Positions 1-11,055 are shown, counted from the first letter of the stretch. The stretch is 32,476 bases of DNA from SBBG01 sp033717875 (GCA_033717875.1 JADDKJ010000037.1:1-32476), one strand, 5' to 3'. Numbers and translations are program-made. The notes: a model not told the origin generated them from the sequence alone.

Positions 1-123
1 CGTGTTCTGCAACGTAGGGCCTACGGTTATCGTGATGAGGAGTATCTCAAACTGAAAATCATCGCCGCTTTCTTGCCGCCTTTACCAAAATCCACTAAAA
101 ATGACCCACACGATTCCGCGTAG
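1..123 (+). pseudogene. C-terminal end of a transposase, possibly ISL3-type (partial)
   Basis: The frame is open from base 1 to a TAG at 121-123 and encodes about 40 residues. It includes RRAYGYRDEEYLKLKI and ends in KNDPHDSA. The pattern 'RRAYG(Y/F)RxxEYxxLK' at the extreme C-terminus resembles the end of ISL3 (IS204/IS1001/IS1165-type) transposases; this is recalled family similarity, not a search. The gene enters from outside the window, so whether the full transposase is intact is unknown. Its stop codon lies four bases before the ATG at 128. The terminal inverted repeat of the element may therefore finish at about 127, directly against the kinase gene. Confidence 0.5.
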
Positions 124-127
124 ACCC

Positions 128-2891
<2,764 letters not shown>

Positions 2892-2905
<14 letters not shown>

Positions 2906-3045
2906 ATAATTCCATCCTGGAATTTTCAGCGCACGGAAAGCGAAAAATGTCATTTTCGCCTTCCTTCATATTCAATGGCTTGGCGCCATTGAATATATCG
3001 GCACATCCATGTGCCGCAGGAAACGCTGAATAAATCAGCGTTTCC
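2892..3045. repeat. Multi-hairpin palindromic element, copy 1
   Basis: The element starts inside the last codons of the kinase gene. Successive stems are CGCTGA/TCAGCG (enclosing AATTCCA-TCC-TGGAATT), GGAAaGCGAAAA/TTTTCGCcTTCC, ATATTCAATGGC/GCCATTGAATAT, GGCACA/TGTGCC, and finally GGAAACGCTGA-ATAAA-TCAGCGTTTCC. The left end, AAACGCTGA, also pairs with the right end. It lies between two convergent genes and could act as a two-way terminator. Related copies are at 9541-9630 and 24737-24885. Confidence 0.8.
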
Positions 3046-3087
3046 CTTGCGGAAAGCGCCCGCGGTCACGCGTGACAACAGCGCGCC

Positions 3088-4044
3088 TCACACCACCCGG
3101 TTACGCTCCTCCACCCCGGACAAAAACGCGCTGATATTTTCGGCCACCTCGTCGACCAGGCGCTGCCGCGCCTCGACACTGGCCCACGCGATATGGGGCG
3201 TGACGATCAGATTCGGTACATCATGCGCCAGCAACGGATTGTCATATACTGGCGGCTCCTCGCTCAGCACATCCACACCCGCGCCACCCAGCCGCGCCGC
3301 GCGCAAGGCATCGGCGAGCGCCGCTTCGTCGACGATACCGCCACGCGCGGTATTGAGCAGCAGCGCGTTCGGCCTCATCAAGGCCAGCTCCTTCACACCG
3401 ATCAGACCGCGCGTTTCAGGCGTCAGTGGACAATGGATGCTCAGCACATCGACCTGCGGCAGAAGCTCGTGCAAGGACACACGGCCTGGCGTAGCTGGCG
3501 CACCCGGTCGCTGCGCGACCATGATGCGCATGCCAAACGCCTCCGCCACACGCGCCACCGCCTGCCCCAACTCGCCATAGCCGACGATCCCCAAGGTCTT
3601 GCCCGCGACTTCATGTATCGGATAATCGAGCAGACAGAATTGCGCGCCCCGCTGCCAGCGCCCCTCGCCCACCGCACGGCTATAATCCGGCAGCCGCGTC
3701 GAAAGCGCCAGCATCAATGCGAAGACATGCTGCACCACCGAAGGCGTGGCATAACGGCGCACATTGCAGACCGCGATGCCGCACCGCTTCGCGGCATCGA
3801 GATCGACATGATTGGTGCCGGTGGCCGAGATACATATCAGGCGCAAGTGCGAGGCGCCTTGCAACGCCGCGTCATCCAGCCGCACCTTGTTGCTTATCAC
3901 CACCGCGGCATCGGCTATGCGTTCGGCGACATCGGCCTCCTCGGTCGAGTCATGGGAGCGCCACGCAGGGGAGACACGCTCCAGCGCGGAAAAATCGAGA
4001 TCTCCGCGATCCATCGAGCCGCGATCGAGCAACACGGTCAGCAT
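3088..4044 (-). CDS. D-2-hydroxyacid dehydrogenase (glycerate/hydroxypyruvate reductase-like)
   Basis: A 318-residue NAD(P)-dependent dehydrogenase of the D-isomer 2-hydroxyacid family, probably cytosolic. The Rossmann motif is LGIVGYGELGQAVARV near the middle. The catalytic residues typical of the family are visible: Arg in NTARGGIVDEA, Glu in LSEEPPVY and His in TPHIAWAS. Length and motifs fit glycerate dehydrogenase (HprA-like), which interconverts hydroxypyruvate and glycerate, but substrate cannot be settled within this family. The start is ATG at 4044, preceded by GGAGG. It overlaps the queG stop by seven bases (ATGCTGA), so the two are likely translationally coupled. It is the last gene of the long minus-strand run. 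Confidence 0.85.
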   Translation of the reverse strand: MLTVLLDRGSMDRGDLDFSALERVSPAWRSHDSTEEADVAERIADAAVVISNKVRLDDAALQGASHLRLICISATGTNHVDLDAAKRCGIAVCNVRRYATPSVVQHVFALMLALSTRLPDYSRAVGEGRWQRGAQFCLLDYPIHEVAGKTLGIVGYGELGQAVARVAEAFGMRIMVAQRPGAPATPGRVSLHELLPQVDVLSIHCPLTPETRGLIGVKELALMRPNALLLNTARGGIVDEAALADALRAARLGGAGVDVLSEEPPVYDNPLLAHDVPNLIVTPHIAWASVEARQRLVDEVAENISAFLSGVEERNRVV

Positions 4045-5111
4045 GTTTTTTTTCCTCCAAGATGCTGCTGTAACGCCCATTGCACATGCTCGCGCACCAA
4101 CGCCGAGGAATGATCGGCGCGGCCTTGAAGTGCTGCGATGACCGGGGAACTGGTCGGCGCATTGCCCAGCGCCACGGCGATGTTACGCAGCCAGCACGGA
4201 TAGCCGACGCGCCTTATCGCGGAGCCCTCGGTGCGCCGCATGAATTCCTCTTCACTCCAGGCGAACAGCTCCAGCAATTGCGGCGCATCCAGCCCTGTGC
4301 GGGGCATGAAGTCACCTTCGCCGGTAGGCTGCGCGAAGCGGTTCCATGGGCATACGAGCTGGCAATCGTCGCAACCATAAATCCGGTTACCGATCGCTTT
4401 GCGGAATTCGACAGGAATGGCGCCGCGCAGCTCGATGGTGTGGTAGGAAATGCAGCGGCGCGCATCGAGCCGGTAAGGACCGACGATGGCCTGCGTGGGG
4501 CACACGTCGATGCAGGCCCGGCATGTACCGCAGTGGTTTTGTGCCGGAGTGTCCACAGGCAGCGGCAGGTCGGTATACAGCTCACCGAGAAAAAACCACG
4601 AGCCCGCTTTTGCATTGAGCAGATTGGTGTGCTTGCCGATCCATCCCAGCCCGGCCTTTTGCGCAAGGGCCTTCTCCAACACCGGCGCGCTATCGACAAA
4701 AGCGCGGTAATTGAACACACCCGCCGCTTCGACAATGCGCTCCGCGAGTTTTTGCAAGCGCTTGCGCAAAACCTTGTGATAATCGCGCCCCAGGGCGTAG
4801 CGCGAAATATAACCAAGGCGCGCATCCTCCAGCACCGCATGAGGATCGGCACCGGCGGGCGGCAGATAATCCATACGCGCGGAAACGATCCGCAGCACGC
4901 CTGGTTGCAGCATCTCCGGCCGGCTGCGTTTGACGCCGTGGCTCTCCATATACGTCATCTCGCCATGATGGCCGGCCTTCAACCAGTTCAGCAAATGTGT
5001 CTCGTGCTCGTCCAGACGTGTATCGCTGATGCCGATCTGCTGAAATCCCAGCTCACATCCCCACCGCTTGATGTCGGCAGCGAGCTTGTCGAAATCGGGA
5101 GGAGCGATCAA
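4038..5111 (-). CDS. queG: Epoxyqueuosine reductase QueG
   Basis: 357 residues, the family's usual length. QueG reduces epoxyqueuosine to queuosine in tRNA, the last step of that wobble modification, using cobalamin and two 4Fe-4S clusters. The ferredoxin-like cysteines are clear: CGTCRACIDVCPTQAI, then CDDCQLVCPWNRF, with the earlier lone Cys in DARRCISYHT. The N-terminal region (KRWGCELGFQQIGISDT, then GEMTYMESHG) matches the family from its first residues, so the TTG at 5111 is the best start despite being a rare codon. It lies 13 bases after the nagZ stop. A short direct duplication (GGATTTGCTTTGA) spans the nagZ end and this start, and no strong ribosome site is visible. Confidence 0.93.
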   Translation of the reverse strand: MIAPPDFDKLAADIKRWGCELGFQQIGISDTRLDEHETHLLNWLKAGHHGEMTYMESHGVKRSRPEMLQPGVLRIVSARMDYLPPAGADPHAVLEDARLGYISRYALGRDYHKVLRKRLQKLAERIVEAAGVFNYRAFVDSAPVLEKALAQKAGLGWIGKHTNLLNAKAGSWFFLGELYTDLPLPVDTPAQNHCGTCRACIDVCPTQAIVGPYRLDARRCISYHTIELRGAIPVEFRKAIGNRIYGCDDCQLVCPWNRFAQPTGEGDFMPRTGLDAPQLLELFAWSEEEFMRRTEGSAIRRVGYPCWLRNIAVALGNAPTSSPVIAALQGRADHSSALVREHVQWALQQHLGGKKTC

Positions 5112-5124
5112 AGCAAATCCAGGG

Positions 5125-6168
5125 TCAAAGCAAATCCATGGTCTGCGGCAACAATCCCTCTTCCATCGCCATCACCGCCTGTTTCCACTCCGCGCTGCCG
5201 CGCAATTGGGCACGCGTAACGGGATGACGGCCGTGCATGCGCATCAGGCGGAAGTGAGACACCGGGTCATCGTGATGACGCATGCCATCGAGCAGTTTCG
5301 CCATCGCGGCGAAATCGTTGCAGCACAACACCATGTCGCATCCCGCATCCAGCGCGGCATGGGCACGATCGACGATATCTCCCGCCACGCTCGCTCCTTC
5401 CATCTCCAAGTCGTCGCTGAAGATCACGCCCTGGAATCCAAGACGCCTGCGCAGCACTTCCTTCATCCAGAAGGGCGAGAATCCCGCCGGCTCTGGAGCG
5501 ACATTCGGGTAAATCACATGCGCCGGCATGATGGCGGCCAGCCCATAATGGATCATGCGCTCGAAGGGCACGATGTCATCGAGGTAAATGTCGTTGTAGC
5601 TACGCTCGTCATGCGCGGTGGCGATGTGCGAATCGGGCGCCACCGCGCCATGCCCGGGAAAGTGCTTGCCTGTCGCCGCCATACCGGCGCGGCCCATACC
5701 CGCCATGAGGGCATGAGCCACGTCGGCGACGATTTCAGGATTGCGATGAAAGGCGCGATCACCGATCACCCCGCTCACGCCGTGATCCAAATCCAGCACG
5801 GGCGCGAAGCTGAAATCCACCCCCACCGCGCGCAGTTCGACCGCCATCAACCAGCCGATGGTCTCGGCCAGCCCCTTGGCGCGCTTGGGATCGTGCTCAT
5901 AAATGACGCCCAGATCGCGCATCGGCGGCAACCGGGTAAACCCCTCGCGAAAGCGCTGCACACGCCCGCCTTCGTGATCCACCGCCACCAGCAAATGCGG
6001 CTCACGTAATCCGTGGATCTCCGTCACCAACGTTTCCACCTGAGTGGGATCGGCATAATTGCGCGTGAACAAAATCACGCCTCCGACCAAAGGATGCCGG
6101 AGCATCTCGCGCTCGTCAGGGGTGAGCGTATGACCGGACACGCCGAGCATGACAGGGCCTAGCGACAT
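5125..6168 (-). CDS. nagZ: Beta-N-acetylhexosaminidase NagZ
   Basis: 347 residues, a GH3-family cytosolic glucosaminidase. It removes GlcNAc from 1,6-anhydro-muropeptides during cell-wall recycling and can influence AmpC induction where that system exists. Supporting segments are VAVDHEGGRVQRFREGFT, the GH3 signature GKHFPGHG followed by DSHIATAHDER (catalytic loop with Asp/His), and FSDDLEMEG, whose Asp is the usual nucleophile. The ATG at 6168 has a strong GGGAGG site. A MITE lies between mltG and this gene, ending about 20 bases from the nagZ start and just outside the ribosome site. Confidence 0.95.
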   Translation of the reverse strand: MSLGPVMLGVSGHTLTPDEREMLRHPLVGGVILFTRNYADPTQVETLVTEIHGLREPHLLVAVDHEGGRVQRFREGFTRLPPMRDLGVIYEHDPKRAKGLAETIGWLMAVELRAVGVDFSFAPVLDLDHGVSGVIGDRAFHRNPEIVADVAHALMAGMGRAGMAATGKHFPGHGAVAPDSHIATAHDERSYNDIYLDDIVPFERMIHYGLAAIMPAHVIYPNVAPEPAGFSPFWMKEVLRRRLGFQGVIFSDDLEMEGASVAGDIVDRAHAALDAGCDMVLCCNDFAAMAKLLDGMRHHDDPVSHFRLMRMHGRHPVTRAQLRGSAEWKQAVMAMEEGLLPQTMDLL

Positions 6169-6188
6169 TCAACTTCCTCCCATTTGAA

Positions 6189-6328
6189 GGGTGCCTCTAG
6201 AAATTCGATCAAGGCGCGAGGGCAAGACGAAAAGGGGCGAAAAAGCGGAGTGTACACGCAGTACATGAGCATTTTGAGCCACTTTTCAACGCCGCCCTCG
6301 CGGCTTCAGCGAGTTTATAGAGGCACCC
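6189..6328. repeat. MITE-A copy 1 (140 bp, forms the 3' end of mltG)
   Basis: Imperfect terminal inverted repeats: GGGTGCCTCTAGAAATTCG at the left, and GGGTGCCTCTATAAACTCG at the right when read on the other strand. The interior holds GCGAGGGC/GCCCTCGC arms and the core TGTACacgcaGTACA. It contains no open frame of its own. Copy 2, at 25638-25961, is nearly identical over the internal 100 bases. The mltG frame runs into the right end and stops at 6286 inside the element. Confidence 0.85.
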
Positions 6329-7311
6329 TGGTATTTGGCGACTGCATTATTATGCTCCTCCAGCGTCGCGGAAAAATAGTGGCTGCCGTCACCGCGCGCC
6401 ACGAAATACAATTCCTTGCCCTGCGCCGGATGCAACGCGGCCTGCAAAGCCGCGAACCCGGGCATGGCAATGGGCGTGGGCGGCAGGCCGGTGCGGCGAT
6501 AGGTGTTGTAAGGACCATCCGCCAACAGATCCTGCTTGCGCAGATCGCCGTCGAAAGCCGCGCCCAAACCATAAATCACGGTGGGATCGGTCGCCAGCGG
6601 CATGCCGATGGCCAGGCGCCGGACGAACACGCCCGCAATCTTCGGACGCTCGGCGGGAACGGCGGTTTCCTTTTCCACGATAGAGGCCATCACCAGCGCC
6701 TCGTAGGGCGTCTTGTACGGCAACCCGGACACGCGCTCCCGCCATGCCTCTTCCAGGCGCTGCTCCATCAGGCGATACGCGCGCTGCAAGAATGCGGCAT
6801 CGCTGAAGCCACCCGAGAACTGATAAGTGTCAGGATAAAATCGCCCTTCGGGATGCTGATCGGGCCAGCCCAGCTTCGCCATGATTTGCTGGTCCGTCAG
6901 TCCGGTGAGCGTATGCACCAGCTTGGGATGACTGTTGACAGCGGCCATCACCTGACGGAAATTCCAACCCTCCACCAGGGTGAGGGAATACTGCACCACC
7001 TTGCCCGCAACGAAGCTTTCCAACAAGTGCATAGGCGTCATTGCGGAGGTCAGTTGATACTCGCCCGCCTTGATATTGCCCCCCACACCGCGCCATTTCG
7101 CCAGCCAAACGAGATAGGTCGGGTGCGCGATGATGCCGCGGTCATGAAGGTCCCGTGCCACCGCTTTCAGATTGGCGCCGGGGACAACGACATAAGAGGC
7201 CCTCTTATTCTCGACATGCAGCGGTGTTTCGGCGAATTGCTGAAAATCCATGTATATCCAGCCGATGGCGAGACTGCCGAAGAGGATGAGAAAACCGAAG
7301 AATTTGCGCAT
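6286..7311 (-). CDS. mltG: Endolytic transglycosylase MltG
   Basis: 341 residues. MltG (YceG) is an inner-membrane lytic transglycosylase that cuts nascent peptidoglycan and is thought to set glycan strand length. One N-terminal helix is visible (about residues 4-20), followed by a periplasmic LysM-like region and the YceG domain. The catalytic segment is MASIVEKETAVPAERPKIAG, with the essential Glu, followed by RLAIGMPLATDPTVIYGLG and YNTYRRTGLPPTPIAMPG. The last 13-14 residues (QGASINSLKPRGRR) and the TGA stop are encoded by the MITE at 6189-6328, so the native tail has been replaced. The core domain is complete. It follows pabC by nine bases. The usual downstream partners tmk and holB are absent. 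Confidence 0.94.
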   Translation of the reverse strand: MRKFFGFLILFGSLAIGWIYMDFQQFAETPLHVENKRASYVVVPGANLKAVARDLHDRGIIAHPTYLVWLAKWRGVGGNIKAGEYQLTSAMTPMHLLESFVAGKVVQYSLTLVEGWNFRQVMAAVNSHPKLVHTLTGLTDQQIMAKLGWPDQHPEGRFYPDTYQFSGGFSDAAFLQRAYRLMEQRLEEAWRERVSGLPYKTPYEALVMASIVEKETAVPAERPKIAGVFVRRLAIGMPLATDPTVIYGLGAAFDGDLRKQDLLADGPYNTYRRTGLPPTPIAMPGFAALQAALHPAQGKELYFVARGDGSHYFSATLEEHNNAVAKYQGASINSLKPRGRR

Positions 7312-7320
7312 GGACCGATT

Positions 7321-8127
7321 CTATCGTAGCTTCGACACAATATACCTCGTCACCATCCCATCCACCTCGAACCTTTTTCCCTCGATTTCACGTACCGGCC
7401 ATACACCGATCAGGCTGTTGCACAGGAACACTTCTTCGGCGAACTTTACATCTTCCGGGGTGACAGTTCCAACCTCACACGCGACCCCCGATTCCCGCGC
7501 GGCATCCAGCACCCGGCGACGCATCACACCCGCCACACCGCAGCGCGATACATCCGGCGTCCGCAGCCGGCCGTCGCGCACGATGAAGAGATTGGTCATC
7601 GTACCCTCGATCACATTTCCATTTTGATCCAACATCAATCCTTCCGCCACGCCTGGATCATCCCACTCGCTGCGCGCCAGCACCTGCTCCAAACGGTTGA
7701 GATGCTTGATCCCGGCCAAGAGGGAATTATGGCCCAGACGGGTTGCACATATCCGTACCGAAACACCCTCCGTCCAGAATATATCGGGATAATCCGGCCA
7801 TGAATGAAGCGCCACGATGCGCGTCGGCCGCATGGCATTCATCGCCGGTGCGCGATAACCCCGCCCGCCGCTGCCACGGGTGATGATGATCTTGAGCACC
7901 CCCCGCTCAACTCCGCCGCATAACCGCATGGCCTCGTCGGCGAGCAATGGGGCATCGACAGGGGGAAGGGCGAGGCGCTGACAGCCCAAGGCGAGACGCC
8001 GCATGTGCGCATCCCATAGCGCGGGCGCTCCGTCACGCACGGCGATGGTCTCGAATAATCCATCGCCATAGTGTAGGCCGCGATCACGCGCGTCGAGCAT
8101 GGTGGTTGCGCTACCGTTGATCAGCAT
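7321..8127 (-). CDS. pabC: Aminodeoxychorismate lyase PabC
   Basis: 268 residues, a PLP enzyme of the class IV aminotransferase fold. It converts aminodeoxychorismate to p-aminobenzoate and pyruvate for folate synthesis. Visible are the N-terminal LINGS...DRGLHYGDGLFET, LLAGIKHLNRLEQVLAR with the PLP-binding Lys, EGTMTNLF, and CNSLIGVWPV near the C-terminus. The ATG at 8127 matches family N-termini. A GTG three codons upstream (8136) overlaps the pabB stop as TAGTG and is an alternative. The position between pabB and mltG is the usual gammaproteobacterial order. Confidence 0.93.
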   Translation of the reverse strand: MLINGSATTMLDARDRGLHYGDGLFETIAVRDGAPALWDAHMRRLALGCQRLALPPVDAPLLADEAMRLCGGVERGVLKIIITRGSGGRGYRAPAMNAMRPTRIVALHSWPDYPDIFWTEGVSVRICATRLGHNSLLAGIKHLNRLEQVLARSEWDDPGVAEGLMLDQNGNVIEGTMTNLFIVRDGRLRTPDVSRCGVAGVMRRRVLDAARESGVACEVGTVTPEDVKFAEEVFLCNSLIGVWPVREIEGKRFEVDGMVTRYIVSKLR

Positions 8128-8135
8128 CGCTATCA

Positions 8136-9497
8136 CTAAAGAGCGCCACCCAACGCCAACAACAACCCTTTTGCCTTGGCGCGCGTTTCTTCCAGCTCGG
8201 CCTCCGGCACGGAATCGGCCACGATACCGGCGCCGACACGCAACTCGATCCGATCACCCTCCATTAGCAGGGTGCGAATCAAAATGTTCAGGTCCATACC
8301 GCCATCGCGGTTGAGATAACCCATTGCACCCGTGTAAGGCCCGCGCGCCGTCCGCTCCAGCTCGGCGATGATTTCCATGCAGCGCACCTTGGGGCAGCCG
8401 GTGATGGTGCCGCCCGGAAATACCGCGCGAATCACCTGCCCCGGCGTAACATCCGGGCGCTTGGCGCCACGCACATTGGAAACGATATGATGCACATGGG
8501 CATAGGATTCGAGCGCCATCAGCTCATCCACTCGCACGCTGCCCGGCACACACACCCGCCCCAGATCGTTGCGCTCCAGATCGATCAGCATCACATGCTC
8601 GGCGCGTTCCTTGGGATGGGCGAGCAGCGTTTGCGACAGGATACGGTCTTCCTCACCTTTACCTCTCGGTCGCGTACCGGCGATGGGACGCGTCTCGATG
8701 ACATCGCCGCGCACTCGCACCAGGCGCTCCGGCGACGAACTGACCACCGCGCTGCCGCCATAGGTCAACAGCCCGGCGAAGGGCGCCGGATTGTGCTTGC
8801 GCAGACTCCGATAGACCTGCGCATGAGAACAACCCTCGGTCAGCCTGCCACGATAGGCCCGCGACAGATTGACCTGAAACACATCGCCTTCGACGATATA
8901 GTCCTTGATACGCCGCACACCTTGCAAAAAACGCGATGGCTCGTCCTCTTCCAGAGATGCCTTTACTGCGGGAATCTCCTCGAACGCCGCGTTCGCCAAC
9001 ACCTTCAGATCACGTTCCATTTCCTCCAGCAGCGGCGCTTGATCCGCTTCGGCGACGAGAAACGCCTGCTTCAGAACATGATCCCGGATCACGGCGGCGG
9101 GGATGCGCGTGGCGAAGGCGACGGGCAGATTCGAGGTATTGGCCGGCAATTTCAGACAAGGCTCGACCTGCCCGGCCAGCTCGTAGCCAAGATAAATAAA
9201 CCAGCCACCACTAAAAGGTAACTCAGGCGTATCGCCCGCCGGAACGCGCTCGGCCGACCACCAGGCATCGAGGTTGTCGAGAAAATCCGTACTGCGAATG
9301 CTCAGGCCATCGCCGCTGAGCGTGTCCAAACCGCCCAGCGCCAGCGTCCGGCCGGGGCAGGCGAACAAGATATCGTAGCGGGCGTGCGAAGTGCCATGCG
9401 CGACACTCTCCAGCAGAAAGGGATAGTATTGCGGGCGGGCCAAATGCAGGCCCAGCAAATCAGGGTATATGTCGAGTTGGCGGATCACATTTATCAA
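8136..9497 (-). CDS. pabB: Aminodeoxychorismate synthase component I (PabB), TrpE-like active site
   Basis: About 453 residues, a chorismate-utilising enzyme. It makes 4-amino-4-deoxychorismate from chorismate and ammonia (from a PabA glutaminase), followed by PabC next door. Conserved C-terminal blocks are present: DVFQVNLSRAY, ETRPIAGTRPRG, LIDLERNDLGRVC, HHIVSNVRG, FPGGTITGCPKVRCMEII and GAGIVADSVPEAELEET. The motif RPIAGT has Ala where E. coli-type PabB has its nucleophilic Lys (PIKGT). LLES near residue 30 resembles the Trp site of TrpE. Context favours PabB over anthranilate synthase. The start is uncertain: TTG at 9497 or GTG at 9488, neither with a clear ribosome site. Confidence 0.82.
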   Translation of the reverse strand: MINVIRQLDIYPDLLGLHLARPQYYPFLLESVAHGTSHARYDILFACPGRTLALGGLDTLSGDGLSIRSTDFLDNLDAWWSAERVPAGDTPELPFSGGWFIYLGYELAGQVEPCLKLPANTSNLPVAFATRIPAAVIRDHVLKQAFLVAEADQAPLLEEMERDLKVLANAAFEEIPAVKASLEEDEPSRFLQGVRRIKDYIVEGDVFQVNLSRAYRGRLTEGCSHAQVYRSLRKHNPAPFAGLLTYGGSAVVSSSPERLVRVRGDVIETRPIAGTRPRGKGEEDRILSQTLLAHPKERAEHVMLIDLERNDLGRVCVPGSVRVDELMALESYAHVHHIVSNVRGAKRPDVTPGQVIRAVFPGGTITGCPKVRCMEIIAELERTARGPYTGAMGYLNRDGGMDLNILIRTLLMEGDRIELRVGAGIVADSVPEAELEETRAKAKGLLLALGGAL

Positions 9498-9540
9498 GTA
9501 ACGAGTGACGAGTAGCGAGGACCAAGAAGTTCAACCCTTT

Positions 9541-9630
9541 ATAGGAAGCTCTGAATAATTCCATCCTGGAATTCACAGCGCTGGCACATCCCTGTGCCGC
9601 GGAACCTCTGAATTATTCAGAGGTTCCTAT
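9541..9630. repeat. Multi-hairpin palindromic element, copy 2 (short form)
   Basis: A 90-bp element with 20-21 bp terminal inverted repeats differing at one base: ATAGGAAGCTCTGAATAATT at the left, ATAGGAACCTCTGAATAATT at the right read in reverse. It retains the AATTCCA/TGGAATT stem, GGCACA/TGTGCC and the closing GGAACCTCTGA-ATTAT-TCAGAGGTTCC hairpin. The two central hairpins of copies 1 and 3 are absent. An outer 9-bp inverted repeat (AGTAGCGAG, 9511-9519 with 9639-9647) brackets it. It lies between fabF and pabB. Confidence 0.8.
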
Positions 9631-9649
9631 ACTCGTAACTCGCTACTTT

Positions 9650-10894
9650 TTAACGCAACTTACTCACCACCAGCGCCGCATTCGTCCCACCAAAGCCGAA
9701 CGAGTTCGACAACACATGCTCGATCTTCATCTCGCGCGCCTTGTTGGGCACGTAATCCAGATCACACTCGGGATCGGGGGTGAAGATGTTGATGGTCGGC
9801 GGGGCGGTCTGGTCGCGTATCGCCAGCACGCTGAAAATCGCCTCGATGCCACCCGCCGCGCCCAGCAAATGGCCCGTCATGGACTTGGTGGAGCTCACCG
9901 CGAGGCGGCCGGCATGCTCGCCGAAAGCGGCCTTGATGGCTTGCGTTTCGACCTTGTCACCCGCCGGCGTGGAGGTGCCGTGGGCGTTGATATAATCGAT
10001 CTGATCGGGGTTAAGGCCGGCGTCGCGCAAGGCATTGACCATGCAGCGCCGCGCACCATCGCCGCCCTCCGAAGGCAGGGTCATGTGATAGGCATCGCCA
10101 CTCATGCCAAAGCCGGTCAGCTCGGCATAGATCGTGGCGCCGCGCCGGCGCGCGAATTCGTACTCTTCCAGCACCACCACACCCGCGCCATCGCTGAGCA
10201 CAAAGCCGTCACGATCCTTGTCCCACGGACGGCTGGCGGTTTGCGGATCGTCGTTGCGCGAGGACAACGCCCGCGCCGCGCAGAATCCGCCCAGACCGGA
10301 TGGCGAAGTCGCCATCTCCGCGCCCCCCGCCACCATGACATCGGCATCGCCGTACATGATGGTGCGCGCGGCCTCACCGATGTTATGCGCGCCGGTGGCA
10401 CAAGCGGACACCAGCGCAATATTCGGCCCTTTCATGCCATACATGATGGAGACATTGCCGGAGATCATGTTGATGATATTGCTCGGCACGAAGAAGGGAG
10501 AGATCTTGCGCGGCCCTCCATCAAGGAAATTCTGATACCCTTTTTCGATCCCCGGCAATCCGCCGATTCCCGAGCCGATCGCCACGCCGATACGCTCGGC
10601 ATTCTCCTCGGTGACCTCCAGTCCGGCATCGGCAATCGCCTCCTTCGCGGCGGCGATGCCATAGTGAATGAAGGGATCCATTTTCTTCACATCCTTGGCG
10701 GGGATGTAATTGGCAGGATCGAAATTCCACACCGACCCGCCAAAACGCGTCGGAAAAGCCGCGACATCGAAGTGCGTAATCGGACCGATACCGCTCTTTC
10801 CCGCCAGAATGTTTTGCCACGACTCCTTGACCGTCAACCCGACCGGGCCAACCATGCCAAGACCAGTGATAACGACGCGTCTTTTCGTGCTCAC
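9650..10894 (-). CDS. fabF: Beta-ketoacyl-ACP synthase II FabF
   Basis: 414 residues, normal length. It condenses acyl-ACP with malonyl-ACP in fatty-acid elongation. The active-site Cys is near residue 164 in SACATGAHNIGEA. The His residues are in INAHGTSTPAGD and in SFGFGGTNAALV region, and Lys is in SSTKSMTGHLLGAAGG. The start is GTG at 10894, with TAAGGA eight bases upstream. Between acpP and fabF lie a hairpin, an intrinsic terminator and a mini-MITE, so fabF expression depends on read-through or a local promoter. Such partial uncoupling of acpP and fabF is common, because acyl carrier protein is needed in large excess. Confidence 0.96.
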   Translation of the reverse strand: MSTKRRVVITGLGMVGPVGLTVKESWQNILAGKSGIGPITHFDVAAFPTRFGGSVWNFDPANYIPAKDVKKMDPFIHYGIAAAKEAIADAGLEVTEENAERIGVAIGSGIGGLPGIEKGYQNFLDGGPRKISPFFVPSNIINMISGNVSIMYGMKGPNIALVSACATGAHNIGEAARTIMYGDADVMVAGGAEMATSPSGLGGFCAARALSSRNDDPQTASRPWDKDRDGFVLSDGAGVVVLEEYEFARRRGATIYAELTGFGMSGDAYHMTLPSEGGDGARRCMVNALRDAGLNPDQIDYINAHGTSTPAGDKVETQAIKAAFGEHAGRLAVSSTKSMTGHLLGAAGGIEAIFSVLAIRDQTAPPTINIFTPDPECDLDYVPNKAREMKIEHVLSNSFGFGGTNAALVVSKLR

Positions 10895-10919
10895 AGCTTA
10901 TCCTTACCAGTCATTTAAA

Positions 10920-10958
10920 CCTAAAAACCTCCGTACGGTTCCAACGGAGGTCTTTAGG
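10920..10958. repeat. MITE-B mini copy (39 bp) in the acpP-fabF gap
   Basis: The ends are CCTAAAAACCTCCGT and, on the other strand, CCTAAAGACCTCCGTTGGAA. It is flanked directly by TTAAA (10915-10919) and TTAAA (10959-10963), a 5-bp target duplication. It has the ends of the MITE-B family with the interior lost. It forms a compact hairpin in the fabF leader. Confidence 0.7.
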
Positions 10959-10971
10959 TTAAAACATAAGC

Positions 10972-11004
10972 AAAAGGCCGCCACCACGGCAGTGGTATGC
11001 GGCC
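10972..11004 (-). terminator. Intrinsic terminator downstream of acpP
   Basis: On the minus strand the sequence reads GGCCGC-at-ACCAC-tgcc-GTGGT-g-GCGGCC followed by TTTTG. This is an 11-bp GC-rich stem with one bulge and a short T tract, placed about 50 bases after the acpP stop. It probably ends most acpP transcripts before fabF. Confidence 0.75.
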
Positions 11005-11021
11005 CCCTCTCATTTTGAGAA

Positions 11022-11045
11022 AACCTCTGGAAAAATCCGGAGGTT
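11022..11045. other. 10-bp hairpin just after acpP
   Basis: AACCTCTGGA-AAAA-TCCGGAGGTT is a stem with one internal G-T type pair. It begins about 10 bases after the acpP stop on the minus strand. It resembles the closing hairpin of the multi-hairpin repeat family (AACCTCTGA...TCAGAGGTT) and may be a solitary relic. It could protect the acpP 3' end. Confidence 0.5.
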
Positions 11046-11055
11046 CCGGTGAATC

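Noticed and set aside
9716..10918. Open frame of 400 codons antisense to fabF
   Set aside because: It lies wholly over fabF and shows no motifs; the minus-strand frame is unmistakable FabF.
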